From NCBI GenBank assembly GCA_018697195.1, contig CM031859.1, positions 57,166,779-57,230,778 on the forward strand: 64,000 bases of DNA. Reading direction: 5' to 3'. Made by a program: the position numbers and the translations under genes. Positions 1 to 12,843 of the stretch are shown one piece after another. Positions within the stretch are counted from its first letter, which is position 1. Every line of letters begins with the position of its first letter. Origin of the DNA: Certhia americana. Its lineage: Eukaryota > Chordata > Aves > Passeriformes > Certhiidae. Below the pieces are notes generated by a model. The model did not search any database, had not been told where the DNA came from, and saw nothing but the letters and a program-made list of their open reading frames with translations.

Positions 1-2910
1 TCAAGCATTTGGCAGGGCTAATAGGTATTCTCAAATACTCTTCTGAAAACTGGAAGTTTAAGCTCCCAAGTAAAGCAGAGCACATATTAAGACTTAAACA
101 TTACAAAGACGTACACTTGCAAACGAAGCTCTTTGATACTGGTTGCTCCTTCACTTACCTGCCAAGACCTTAGTTCAGGCCCTTGGTCCTGCTTCCCCTG
201 TTACAGCGTAGGAATGCAGCTCCAGTGCTGCTAAGGTTGTTAGGGTGTCATCAACTGCTGCAGGAGAAACAACACATCCTGAACTCTGGGGTTGGCAGGT
301 AAAAAGCCTTTCCGTCTCCTCTGACCTGTTGTTCATCAGTCTACAGAGGGAGCACCCAGGAAAGACAGAAAGGAGTTCCATATATGGGAGGAAGAAAAAA
401 AGGGACCATCCACTTTCTTTCTGTCTTGTAATCTTTAAGTCCACACGTGTAACTGCTTAGGGTTACCTTGCATCTGGCCAGAGCACAAAGTTGGAGAAGA
501 GGGAGAAGCAGGGAAGGTACAAAGCTCTCTCTCCCTTCCTCCCTCCTTTGCAGTCCATAGATAGAGTGGCATTTGTCTTCTCTGCTGAGTGTAGAGAGCA
601 GAGTGTCCTTTGGTTCCATGGAAGAATAACACCATGGAAGGAGGAAACAGCTTGTGTAGGTTGTGAATACAATAGGGTGTTCATTTGAGTCTGTCTAAAA
701 GAGAATGAAGCTGCCTGTTTTCCTTCCTCCATCACATGAGCAGCAACTAAGTTGTACTGAGATAATTTACTTGTCAGGCACTAGACATTCAAGGTTTGGA
801 TGCAGAGTCTTACTGGAAATAGAAAGTGACTCATATGAGTGCAGTCAGTATACACTGCTAATTTAATTTGTTTTCTGGGATCAAATACTGTTTGCTTTGC
901 TCCCACAAAATCTCTGCTAGACTTGGGAAAACCATCATGGGTTGATGAAGGGGAAACAATGGATAGTGAAGTAGTGAGTGGTGAATAAGAAAAATAGAAA
1001 GAGGAGCAAGAAGGCCATGATGACTTCATTGCAGTGTTTTTTTATCAAAGGAATACTGATAGACAGTATGCATTTTTATTTTCTTCAATAAGCCCCAAAG
1101 CAACAAAACAATAAAAAGTTCAGATTGTGGGCCTGGAACATAGTATGCAGTTTTCTGGTATCTATACCATAGTGAAAATGCAAGGTACACACTTGACCCT
1201 GATGCCTTCATCTCACCATTCATAGCTGGAGTTTAATGGATGAAGTTTGTCCGGGCTGCAAAACAGAGAACACTCCAAAGACAGAAGTGTCACACTGGGT
1301 TGGAACACCTTTGGGTATTGCATTTAAAACTGTGATAATTTTGTAATGCATCTTGGCCTAAATTCTGCCATATGTTTATTGTAACAAAACCAGCACTACA
1401 TTTCAACTTTTATTTATCTACATCTGTCAAGGCTAGAGTTTCATCAGATATGTTACTTTTAAATGTTTTTCCTATGAATGAAACCATAATTTTTATACTG
1501 AAGTACAGTCAATTCAGGTGTGTTCTGTTTTCACTCAAGAAACTGGTTCGTGCTCTCTTAGAAAAAGAATTAAATATTGAAGTATTTTTTGTCTGCAAAG
1601 CTAGCTTGAAAGCAGCCTTTAAGTAACTGATCACAATAACAGATTGCTACTTTTTAACTTGAAATTACAACACTGCACTGCTCTTTCCTATGTTGCTATA
1701 TTCAGCTGGAAACACCCTATCTGTTCACATTTCTCTGGGGAATTCAAGCTGTCTGCAGCAGCAAAGATGTTCTGCATACCTGGAGCTGATGTCTTTGATA
1801 CATTAATCCATCATTGAAGCTAGCTGATTGTGTCAGAAGGATTATGCTGTATAGTGTAATAGTAAACAGACTAATAGTAACAGGCTAAAGATTAACAAAA
1901 TTATCTTAGTTAAGTCTTTAAGAAAAGGAAATTGCTGATACACCTTATCAAAAAGTAGTTAAATGAAAGGGAGGTGCACTAGAGAGACATCTGATGCAAA
2001 CTAATATCTTTGGTGCTATTATTATTTATTACTTGGACTACACAACAGAGATCTTTAAAATTTAGAGATGCAAATTACCCATGATAAAAGCACAACAAAA
2101 CTACTAATGCCTTAAAAAGGGAGAGTTTGGGATGTCTAAAGGCCGAGTTTAAATGGAAAGCACTATTGAGTTTGTTCTCTGTTCATATGGAAGGTTTGTT
2201 CTGCCCAATTCTATGCTGATTTTATTGCTCTGGAGAGTATGGTAAAAAATATTTCAGTGGCCTGAGCTTGATGTACCTTTTAAATATGTCTTGGCTTCCT
2301 GACTGCTAACCAATATGTTTCTTGAACTACTGCAACAGTATTATTAGGAGTAATTTCTTCATGGAGTGAAGGTATTTCTATTTTGCAACTTCACACGTTT
2401 TAAAAGTAAAAAAGTTAATGATTAGGGACTTCTTGAAGAAGCATACGTATTGAACAAAAGACCACAAATAAGGGTAAGAGTGTCCAGGTTTCTAGCTGAT
2501 ATGTTTTAGAGACTACTGCTGGGATTTAAAAAACTGATCTTTATTTATATAGCTGCTATTATTTCACTGCTAATATTCAAGCTAAGCAATTAAGTAATTT
2601 TTCTGTTGAGTAATTTTGTAGCTAAATCAGTATTAGAGCATCCTGTTGCATGAGAAGATAAAAAAGCCAAGCTAATTGTACAGAATCATCAAAAGTTGAA
2701 CTAATTTAAGAGCAAATATCTCACTGACTCTTCCTCGCGGTGTTTCCAGCTGATGGTTTCAGCCTTTTTGTAAGTTGCATCCCTACTGCTGCACTTACCT
2801 TCTAGTGCCATTAAGAAACTGAAGGTAATTTAGAGTCTGGACCTGATCTTTCATTCTCTGTATATCCAGTAAACAAATGGTATTTAATTGATTCCTAATT
2901 TAATTGGTTC

Positions 2911-2940
2911 CTACTGGTACACTTTCTTATGTACCAGTAG
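2911..2940. repeat. Perfect 11-bp inverted repeat (hairpin)
   Basis: Arms at 2,911-2,921 (CTACTGGTACA) and 2,930-2,940 (TGTACCAGTAG) are exact reverse complements around an 8-base loop. The flanking bases do not pair, so the structure stops at 11 bp. No run of T follows that would suggest a terminator, and the context is AT-rich non-coding DNA. Function unknown; it may be chance. Confidence 0.85.
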
Positions 2941-5900
2941 CCTAAATCTGGTGAAACAGTGAAATCACTGTTTTCACTATGTCATGAAAACCATACCATT
3001 GTGAGTGGTGCCAAGATTAATATTCAGGCCCATGCATGCCTGACATCAGGTACTATTAATTCAGGTATTTTCTCTTTTATGTGCTTCATATACAGAATAT
3101 CATCTCAGTATTTTGTGATTATGTATGGCACTGAAGATAATGTGACTATTAAAACCTCTAGCCTTAACTGTGTATTTTTTACTGCCATACAGATAAGGAG
3201 TAGAAATCAAACTGGGACACTGTGAACTGGTTTCATAGGCTATTGGGTTGGCTATTTAGGAGATCTGTGCTCAGTTTCTACTTTCTGGCTGAAATTTGTA
3301 GTCTGCTGGGCAGTTATGGCATTTTAGGCTGGACCTGTTCATGTCATGCAGTCGGGCCATGATGTCTCAAGACACAAATGTAACCAAAAAAATCTTCTTT
3401 CTTCTAGGCCAAAGGTCACATTAAATCAATTGTTCATACATAATCTGAAGGCAGAATTTTGTTCTGAGATGAAATTCAATATTCAGATAAGATTCTCCAG
3501 ATAAGAGACGTTCTGGTGGTTTCCTTTACTGATCGACTTTTGAAAGAATATATCTCACTGGCACTGCACTTCACCCTATCCTACTCCTAGAAATTTTTAT
3601 TATCATCAGAACAAGAGACATAATATTTTTAGCTTTCTTAAATAATCCACCACAACTCTCTCTCCACAAAGGACCTCAAGAGATCAAGGTTTAATTATGA
3701 TTTTAAAATCCAGTGGTAGATATCTTGAAAAGTCTTGAAAAACACAATTTATCAAATTTACCAAATAGATTCATATACGAAATATTTTTTTCTCTTCTGA
3801 CTGGAAGAAGAAAAGCCTTTAAACAAACAAATTGCTGCACATGAAAACAAGAACATATGTTTAGTGCATTTTCCTGAAATGAGGGTCAGGTGGTTTTGAA
3901 AACTCTTAGTGTTGGTGCCTATCTTTGTTTCAATCTTTTGCCAGCTGGGTAAAAACCTTTGCTCTTCAATTCAAAATGGGTGTGCTCCTGCTGATCTCCA
4001 TGCTCTCTGATTACCTTGCCTTTATTGCAAGTGTTTGGCTTAAAACGTGCTGTATGAACAAGTACATTTTTTTCTGGTTTTATTTCAGATGCAAGAAACC
4101 AGCATGCTAGTATCTTTTTCATTTTTGATTGCAGTTCAATCTGATCAAACTGTCTTCAATACTGCGGTTTGACAGTCAGTCACTGAAAAATCAATTGTTC
4201 GCACAATTCCATTCAGAAACTCACTCCTAAATGCTGAGGCATGCTCTTTTAGATGTCAGAGATAGATGTGGTCCTAATACCTCATATGCTGTATGACAAT
4301 GGAAAAGACAACTATACTGGGATTCTTTCCTTTCTTTTATGAAATCTGATTTAACTTATGACTGAAAATTATTTTGTCACCTTTTTTTTTTTTTAGGACA
4401 GCTGGAATATTTAAGCTTGATGTCACTGAATACTGGTCAGGACTGTGTTTGTTTATGCACAGAGGAGAACAATGATTTTGCTACATTGTGCAAAGCAATA
4501 ATAATGAAAAATAACTGCAATATTATTGTGATCCATCCATAAAGAACAGTACAGCTATGTTAATCTCAAATCACTAAATCACTGTCTTCTATCGTGCTTT
4601 TTTTTTATTTTTTTGACATAAATAGGTATCAATGAGAATGAAATGTTACATGAAAAATATTATCCAAGGGTAGCTCTTTTTTTGTAAACTGAGTAAAGGG
4701 TAAAGAAACTTGCTTCTATTAAAGTTAAGGGAAGAATATACTTTTTTGTTACAGTAAGTAAATAATATCCAGAATAATTATTCTAAGAAAAGCTAGACCT
4801 AGAATCATTACTTTTATGAAGAGGTGATGCCTTTTACTAGACATTTTCATAGGCTCAGATAAACTTGCAGTATATCCTTCAAGTCCCTGGCTGTATTAGA
4901 GAGAAATGGGATCCATCTCTTATCTGAGCCCCACTTTATGTCCTTGTAAGAATAGCAAGACAGACTAAAGCTCCAAATCTCTTCCAATAACACCAGTATA
5001 TTCAAAATGTCAGCCAAATCTGTGGAAATAAATGAATTCTAGACTGGAGGTTTGCATGGATGCCTGAAGGTCTGCAAGGTGAACATAAGTGATACGTAGT
5101 AAACTTATTCCCATACGTATACCTCATAGTCTGTGAGAGACTTTGAAGGGAAATGGTGGTCAAAAGCCTATGGAATCATTTGCTGAAACTGATTCAGAAT
5201 ATAGCCGTAACTCAGTCAGCAGAACATAATTTTTTTTACAAATAAGAAACAGGTGAAAAAAAAAATAAAAATTTTTTTGTCATTAGTGTCAATCCTAGTT
5301 CTTTAACAAGATAATGATTTACAGTTCTTCACTGAATTCAATAAAGAAATTTAGGATGTAAAATTTTATATTGAAAACAAGTTAAAAATTTAATAAAAAA
5401 TACTTACCTCCTACTCTGAGTAAAAATTTAATTGTCTCATGCTTAAAACTAAATGATGAGATTGTATTTAATAGACTGACATAGGAAAGCAGTCTGTTGG
5501 GGGAAAGCCAACAATTACCATAAGGCTATAATCAGCCCACTTGGCAGTGTCCACTGAAACTATAAACTCCTTTCAAAAAGTCCAGGTACCTGTGGTGCTG
5601 AGTTTTCTGAGTGCCAGAGTTACATTTGCCTTAGGTGATAAGATGGTGCAAGAGGCATGTATAATCCAAATTGTTCTTAAAAGAAAAAAAACAAACAAGC
5701 GTAGACTCCAACTTGGACTCAGCTGTTTTAGAGTGGAAAAAAATATGTATGCAAGTTGAATTTATAAACTTGGCATCTGATTCTGGGAGTCTTACCTCAT
5801 GTAACTAAAAACCCCCCCAAAAATTTTTATTTTTTAATAATTCAAGTATTTGCAAGTTAACCATCCTAGAGATTTTGTATTACAGCTAAAATTCCTCCAG

Positions 5901-6073
5901 TATTTCAAAGTGTCAGGTAAGGGGTAGAATGTGGAGCCACAAACCTTCCAGCTCATTGTTCAAATTATCGTGTGGTCTCGTTGTTTTAGTCTTTAACTAC
6001 AAGAGCTGCAGTAATAACTGGCCTGGGTTTTTTCTCACAAGTCACAAGAAGTAAGATATAATGAAATAAGAGG

Positions 6074-6107
6074 TTTGTCTCTTCCAATGCTTTGTCTCTT
6101 CCAATGG
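6074..6107. repeat. 17-bp tandem duplication
   Basis: Two adjacent 17-base units (6,074-6,090 and 6,091-6,107) share TTTGTCTCTTCCAATG and differ only at the last base (C versus G). This looks like a recent slippage or fill-in duplication. No coding context is seen. Confidence 0.85.
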
Positions 6108-8429
6108 CTAGAAAAACCTACAATTTTTCCTTTCCAATTTTTATTCATTATATTTTCTCCCTTGTTTCAGTTTATGTTGTTGTGTGTGTGTAGTGTTTTA
6201 GTTCATATTTTCCCTCTTTTTCATCTCTGTTTGAAGAGCACACAGCTGAGAAACAGTCTGTTATAGACGGCTGGGCACTTCTATGTGCCATGAATGTGCT
6301 TTCAATCAAAAAGCTTAGGATCCTCTGCTCAGGATCCAATAATATTAAATGCAGGTATACTTCTGGCTCCCATATACACATTTCTGCATACCATAAATCC
6401 TGTGGGCCAAGTGGGAGTGCAAGGTGTAAATTTTCTGGTCTGATTTTTCCTACCCAGGTTGGATGCAGAAGCTGTTTCCCAGGCCCTTCCACCAGGGTTT
6501 TATGGAGAATACAGAATAGAACTGAGTTTGTGTTTTGCACAGATTTGACAGTTAAAATTAATTTACTTGTGAATTAGGTTTCTAACAAAATGATGTTTGT
6601 GGAAAAGTTTAATTACATTTAATAACTGCTTTTTATAGTTTGAAAAATAATTATCATTACAATTGAAAATTAAATAATCAGTTGTCTTGGTTTTATTCAC
6701 TGTTAGTTACCATTATTCTTGCTACTCTTTTGTGAGTAATTCTAGTTAATGTAATAGAAGAATAGATTTAAATGAAATATTGTGCTTAACTTTAGGAAGC
6801 TCTTTAGAAAAATTACATTCTGTCATAGCAGATTTCTTTTCCAGTAGGCTTTCTGATTACAAGAGAAGAGAATTTCTGTTAAGAAAACATCTCATCAGGA
6901 AATACAGAAGCTGTAAGTTTTAACTTCATGGAGTATTAAGGCCTCATTTCTCAGAGTCCTGCAAACAGCCTCTCCATTTTTCACTCAGAATCATGTTTAT
7001 ACTAAGAGCTATGGAGAGAAGTGTGAAGAGCAATGCCTTGCAGCATTGAAATCCCAAAGCACAGCAATTTGTCTTTTATATTTTAAGTATCCTTGCTTCC
7101 CTAAACAGTCTTGAGATTTATAGAAGAGTAGCATTGACGATATGGCTGTGGAATGTGTGGACACAGGAACAGAGCTGTAGTCAAAACCCTTGTGTCTACA
7201 GATGGTTATTTTAGCCCATTCACTGTCTTATTTCTGACACCAGTAGTGTGAAGGAGTAGCTTTTAGCCCTGTGTGTTATTTAAGAGTTCAAAAGGAAATA
7301 CACTTTAAAATACTACAGATGAATAGGGTCCTACCTTTCTTCCTTGTGCAAACCTGGACTAAGTTCTGTGAGTTCTTTTGTTCAAAGGTTTATGATAAGG
7401 CCAGATCATTTATGTTGAGAGCTGTGCACTTTCCCGTGAAAAATAAGAAGCTTCTCAGTTCATTTGAGATTGTATCTTTCTGCCATACTTTGAATGCAGG
7501 GAAGAGGAGGTTTGATTTCTTACTGGTTTTCAATTGCTGTTCTTTCTTAATACTGTGCAGCATTCAGCGTAATTGGTCAAAAGTCAATATAGATTCAACA
7601 ATAAACCATAAAAGAAAAAGGAGATTGGTGGAAATCACAGACTAAGATATCTGGAGCACTTCAGGCTATTAAGGTCTAGTCAGTTAAGGTGTTTAGCTCT
7701 GTCCTGACAGTATTTTGTTGTTCTAGTCCTCAGCTTGAGTAGAAGCAAAATTGAACCCAAATGATCTATTGCTTAAGAGTATAATCATCCCTTTGTTAAT
7801 GGGAAGTCTTGGCCAAGATTCTGGAGTTTATGTAAGATCATTACATAAGGTTATTAAATTGCATCCCACATGGCACCATGGAGGTATATCATCCTTACTG
7901 AAATAAGAGTGCTAAACCAAAGTAAGTCATAGAGGGACTTGCTCAGTAAAGCAGGTACTTAAAAGGTTTTAGCAAACTTGCAGTGTTTCACTCTCTTCTC
8001 TTCCCTGTATATTGAATATTTTAAAATGGAATACACATAAAATCTGGTAACCTTTTCTCTTCATAAGGGACAGTGAGATAAACAGTCTCTTTATAAAGCC
8101 ACAAGTTATATTTTCCCTATGTATTTTCCACCAAAGTTGAAATTAGTGGGTACTTGGCAGACAAATTTTCAGATTTGTCCAAACTACATTTTCCTTTTGG
8201 ACCCCATGAAAAATTTGAAAGCAAAGCCTTGTAGAATTAAAAAGCCACATATCAATACATCTTCCACCATAGATACTTTCAATGTGATCTTTGATGAAAT
8301 TTTATATTGATTCTTTTGTCTTTTAGAATATCTCCAGAAGTACTGGTAATGGAAAAAACTAACCTGCTGGAAAACCCTTGAAAAAAAAAGAGATGTTCTC
8401 CTGAAATACTCACAAAAAAACCCCAGAAA

Positions 8430-8825
8430 TGTTTTGCAAATATTCAAGATGTTTCAGTCTTAAAACTGAGTCCAGTGCACTGAGTTCAGTGTTTCCTGAT
8501 ATTGAGAAGGAACCTCCTATGTTACAGCTTGTTTTCCTTGCCTCTGGTGTCCTGTCACTGGGCACCACTGAAAACACCCTGGCTCCATCTTCTTTGTTCA
8601 CTCACTTCAGGTACTTATACATATTGATAAGATCCTTCTGAGCCTTCTCTTCTCCAGATGGAATGATGTCAGATCTCAGCCTTTCCATACAGGAGAGGAG
8701 CTCCAGTCCTTTAATCATTTTACAGGCCCTTTGCTGGAATTTCCAGTATACCCAGGACTCTTGCAATGAAGAGCCTAAAACTGGATATAGTGCTCCTGGC
8801 ATGGCCAGTAGTGCCATAAGCAATG
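8430..8825 (-). mobile_element. CR1 LINE fragment, ORF2 C-terminal tail
   Basis: Read on the minus strand, this matches the 3' part of an avian CR1 non-LTR retrotransposon. Translated pieces resemble the end of the CR1 ORF2 protein (endonuclease and reverse transcriptase polyprotein): near 8,600-8,680 a segment like EKAQKDLINMYKYLK, and near 8,540-8,600 a segment like EDGARVFSVVPSDRT, in different frames, so the copy is frameshifted. The 5' part and the CR1 3' tail repeat are missing. The match weakens left of about 8,480, where a deleted and diverged continuation toward 8,430 is possible. The copy is a non-functional pseudogene, moderately old. Boundaries are judged by eye and could be off by tens of bases. 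Confidence 0.85.
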
Positions 8826-11476
8826 TATTTTAAAAGACACTGCAATTGAGAAATAATTTTTGAGGCTACTTAAAAAATGCAATTATATTTACATTTCAGG
8901 ATGACTTCAGACTGAAGGAGAGAACTGTTCTCAAGGTTAATGCAGGTTAAATGTTATGTGAAAGAATACTGTCCCTTTTAATGGAGACAGCCTTGCTGAA
9001 CGTGTTGTTTTCTTCCTCTGCTCTTGTGTGACTTATTTAATCTTCCTACCTGCAGATATTGCAGCTCAGCAGGAGCTCAAAGGCAGATGGAAACTACCAG
9101 TGTGCACTGTACTTGAACTTCTGAAATAAAGGACAATATCTCCCTCAAACTTAGACTAGCACAGAATGAAATTTGTAACTGTGCAAGAGAGGAAAGAACT
9201 AGTGATTTAAAGCAATCTGACTGTCCTTAACTCTTTTTTACTTACAACATTTTGATCTTTGGAAAATCTATAAGAAAATATACTTTCTGCTGGATTTTAC
9301 CTTAAAGAGAGTATATTACTCTTACGTAATGATACCCATAACAGAAGTACTTACAACTTCTGTAACCTTTAAAAACTGTTAGTCCTTTCCAGGACATTTT
9401 TTTTAGATTTTTGTTCTCGTATGTGGAATGTAATTTCTGTACAGGTAAGAAACCCAAGGCTTGCCAAAGTTTGCTTACCAATGATTTCTACTGGAGTTAC
9501 TCTAGCTGTCTTCCACTAGTTTAGAGACGGTTTCTGCTTTAGACAATATTCAACTGAAGGATGTATTTCTCTTGTCAGGTCACCTAAGAGATCGCTAGTC
9601 TGGCTGTCAGCTTCATTCCTTCCTTTAGAATAATATTACCATTCATATACCATCTTGTATGATGGATACATTTAATTACGAGGCAATCTGCACTGTCCTT
9701 ACTCCTGGCTACAGCTATTTTGCAAGCAATTCCTTCATGTATTTGAGACAATTAAAAGTGACAGTTCTGTACTGTTCAAAGAAATGGAAATTGTATCCCT
9801 TCGAAGGCCAGCTAGATGAATAAAAGCCCTCCAAATCACTAGAAAGCAAGCCTAACGGTCTCAGCTAATTCTGATAAATGAGCCTAGTCTCAGTTTCTGT
9901 AGTGGCTTTTTCTTTATTATTCTTGGTCTTCAGATATTAAAGTAGGAGCAACAGTAAAAACTGAGCTTGAATAGGGTCACCATTTCAGTAATGTAGGTAG
10001 ATTCCATAGATTTAGATGTAGTTTCCAAATGGGAAGGGATGCCTGGAAACACTCATAAAGTCACATTTTTCATTTCATAAGGTGTTGCAAAGTAATCTAG
10101 TTAAAGAAAGCTTTAGGAAATGTCAAAAGATAGTTCCTGCTATGATGCTTATGAATACTTTCATGCCATATTTTGTAAAATTAGCCTGGACTAAACTAAT
10201 TTACACTCATCCACATCACAGTCAAGTAAGATGGGGGAATCTCCCACTTTACATTCTTCCAGATAACAAACAGGACTGAGACCCTCCATGCCAGTCTGTA
10301 TTATGGCCATCTGTTTTGTTGGTACTGCTTTTCAAATTTTGCTAGACAAGGCCCACAGCTGGGAAGCATTTTCAACATGGATGTCAACAAAAACAGAAAT
10401 TACCCATTCCTTTATAATGGGTGCTCAGCATCTGCCAGAATCTGGCCCTCAACCAGGTATTTAAGAAGAACCAGAGCTGCCATCTAGATGAATATATGTG
10501 CTATGGAATTATTAAGGGTGACTAGACATATCTCCTTTGCCTTTCTGACTCACATTATAAATGTCTGACCCACTTTTCTAGTGAGAGGATCTCAATCTAA
10601 TAAGTGCATCCTACTGGGGGTCCAGGCTCATTTTCATGAAATATTCCCATTTTTTCTCTTTAAAGCGCTAGACATTTATTCCTGTTTTAACTGGCATTTT
10701 AAACCGATTTGGAATTATGCGCAGTTAAAAAATAAACCTGTGCAAGATGGAAATTCTGTTGCTGACAGATTTTAGTAGCCTAATTTTTTCCCCTTTTGGT
10801 TTGGAACTATAGACTGCATTTATTCTTGCAGATAAAAAGGTCTGGGAGAGTCCTGAGGTTGACTGGCACCACATAGCCCCAGTCCACTAAAGCCCATTTC
10901 CAAAACAGGGTTTCTGCACCTGCCACAGGCCATTGGCTGAGACTACACTTTGGCACTGGCCAAATCTCTGCCAGGGAGTTAACACTTGGTAACAACTTAC
11001 AGTACGGGATGACTGTAGCCCATTAGACCCCAGCCCTGCTTATTCCTAGTGGTATAGGAACTGTCAGTGTGTTTAATTTGGATAAGGATGTTTTGTTATT
11101 GTTTTTGCATGTTGAATATTAAAGCTTTTATTATTCCACCATGAATAAAGTTCAAAAGGGTTGCAAGAGGACTTTGGCACCTTTAAAATGTCACCATCTA
11201 TCAACATGCCTTACTTCAGGTGATAGTTTGATCTCAGACCCATTGTGACCTTTCATGTACTTCTCTGTTTATGTGCTTTTCCATGGACTTCTGAGTTAAT
11301 GCATCTTTGTGTAAATATCTAATTGCAAATTTGTCATAAGAAAATCAAAAGAAGTCCAAACCCTGTCAGGGGACATTTCAAAGGCTCCAATCTCCTAATA
11401 TCTGTAAATCACAGCATAAGCTGGACTCAGGCATTCTCAGCACTCTTTTTTTTTTTTTTTTTTCTTTTCCCCACAG

Positions 11477-11585
11477 CAACAGTCAAGCTGTGCTCTGGTG
11501 ACAGAAAATCTGTCATGACATTACGAATCTTCCTCCAGCCAATGTTCCACAGACACCAAGCTGAACAGCATTTTGGCGCAGGCAG
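11477..11585 (+). other. Candidate exon (weak)
   Basis: A strong-looking 3' splice site ends at 11,476: an 18-base T run, then CTTTTCCCCACAG. A possible 5' splice site CAG|GTGGGA follows 11,585. One of the three frames is open across the interval (2 bases, 35 codons, 2 bases); the other two have stops. The residues it would encode match no family I recognise. Polypyrimidine runs before AG are common in vertebrate introns, so this could easily be a decoy or a non-coding RNA exon. Confidence 0.12.
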
Positions 11586-12387
11586 GTGGGAAACGGGTAT
11601 GAGGGGTGAGGGAGAGCCAAGATGCTGATGCTCTGAAGCAATCCATCTCTTAAACAGCCTCAGAGGAGGCATCAAGCTGCTTTTCACTAGTGGAAGTGAT
11701 TCTGCCACTGCTTTCTCTCCCTCCAGTCTCCTCAAGAGCAGCTGTCCCTGAATACACTCTTGTGTGCTGTGACAGGACAGAATCAAGACCATTTTATAAA
11801 GTTAACAAATTTAGTCTGCTCTCTCCTTCTAAGGAGCTACTGTTGGTAACTTTTGCACCACTGAATTAGAATGAGCCTTGTGTAATCCCAAATCCCCTCT
11901 GAGCATGTATTTATTTTTCAATTTAGAAGAACTGTAGTTCTGATTTTTTTTCACTGTAATTTTCTTTACAGAAATGTTTGCTTGAAACAGGACTATTTTC
12001 TGCAGTTAGGCTGATCAGGGGTTTGTATCTTAGTAGTACTATACACAAAGGAATCTGCATTTCATTTGTGAATCTTCAGAAACATTTATTTAAAATTTGC
12101 TTATCTATTATGTTTACAATCTACTCATTCTCTAACCTACTTGTGTTATCACAGATGGGGAAAAATATCAGTAAACATATGAGCCTCCATCTGTTCCTCA
12201 ACATGAAATGAACTTTCAAAGTTTAAATTATTGAAGAATAAAATCCTGATAACTAGGAAAGCTTGGCACAGAAGTTTTGACGTTAATGAGGATTCTACTA
12301 CTGGATTGTGATGAAAGTTAACAGAGCAGCTACAGAAGAAGCTGTTGCTCCACTCTTCTCATTAGCCTTCTATTTTTATTATTTCAT

Positions 12388-12414
12388 TATGAGGAGAAAC
12401 AAGTTCTCCTCATA
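12388..12414. repeat. Perfect 11-bp inverted repeat (hairpin)
   Basis: Arms TATGAGGAGAA (12,388-12,398) and TTCTCCTCATA (12,404-12,414) are exact reverse complements around a 5-base loop (ACAAG). The short loop makes it a tight stem-loop if transcribed. No U tract or gene end is adjacent. Confidence 0.85.
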
Positions 12415-12705
12415 CCTTTGAAAATAGAAACTTTTATCAGTTTGCATAGACTTAGACTCAGTTTAGAGTGTTAAAAGTTTTTTCAAACCACGGTTCTTGG
12501 TTGGAAACTAATTTAGAATTATTTATATATGCTGAACATCTGTATAGTGCCTTGTGTATCTTTGTGCTTCCACCATGATTTCATGGTAGACTGGCAGCGT
12601 CTTAGTGATTACCCCTTTGCACCACTTGCCAAAGTAAATGCAGTGTGTAGCTTACAGCTTTCTCCCAGAGAAGGACATGATTTTAATTTACTTTATGTGT
12701 CCCAG

Positions 12706-12843
12706 AAAGCAGTGGCCTGCATCAAATCTACTTCTTGGCAAATTTCCTACGGAAACTCCTTTCTGCTGTGGGAGCTGGTGGCTACTGTCCTTGCCCCTAC
12801 TCCAAGGCTGTGCAAGAGCTTGTGCTCCCACAGGAATTTGGAG
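12706..12843 (+). other. Candidate exon, 138 bp, phase 0 (weak)
   Basis: The interval is bounded by an acceptor-like CTTTATGTGTCCCAG ending at 12,705 and a good donor GAG|GTAGGT at 12,844. It is exactly 46 codons and open in the frame that starts at its first base. That frame belongs to a longer ATG-initiated frame at 12,529-12,909 (126 codons). A second frame is also open, which weakens the coding argument. The predicted residues have no motif, signal peptide or family resemblance that I recognise. If joined to 11,477-11,585 the reading would stay open through the second frame. Treat as a hypothesis only. Confidence 0.13.

Larger units (their letters stand above)
1..8429. other. AT-rich non-coding sequence, no gene seen
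   Basis: No open frame here is long or recognisable, and those present are short and scattered on both strands as expected by chance. The stretch has low CpG content and many A and T runs. It contains a perfect hairpin at 2,911-2,940 and a 17-bp tandem duplication at 6,074-6,107, listed separately. It may be intergenic or intronic; nothing in the sequence decides between them. Very old, diverged repeats could be present that I cannot recognise by eye. Confidence 0.6.

Noticed and set aside
6308..6336. Repeated AGGATCC units
   Set aside because: Two copies of a 7-base word seven bases apart are expected by chance; nothing else supports a function.
6172..6540. 122-codon minus-strand open frame
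   Set aside because: No recognisable domain or splice signals; overlapping plus-strand frames of similar length are open as well.
7769..7786. TATTGCTTAAGA, matching the 5' part of miR-137
   Set aside because: The upstream sequence does not supply a complementary arm for a pre-miRNA hairpin, and the rest of the mature sequence does not match.
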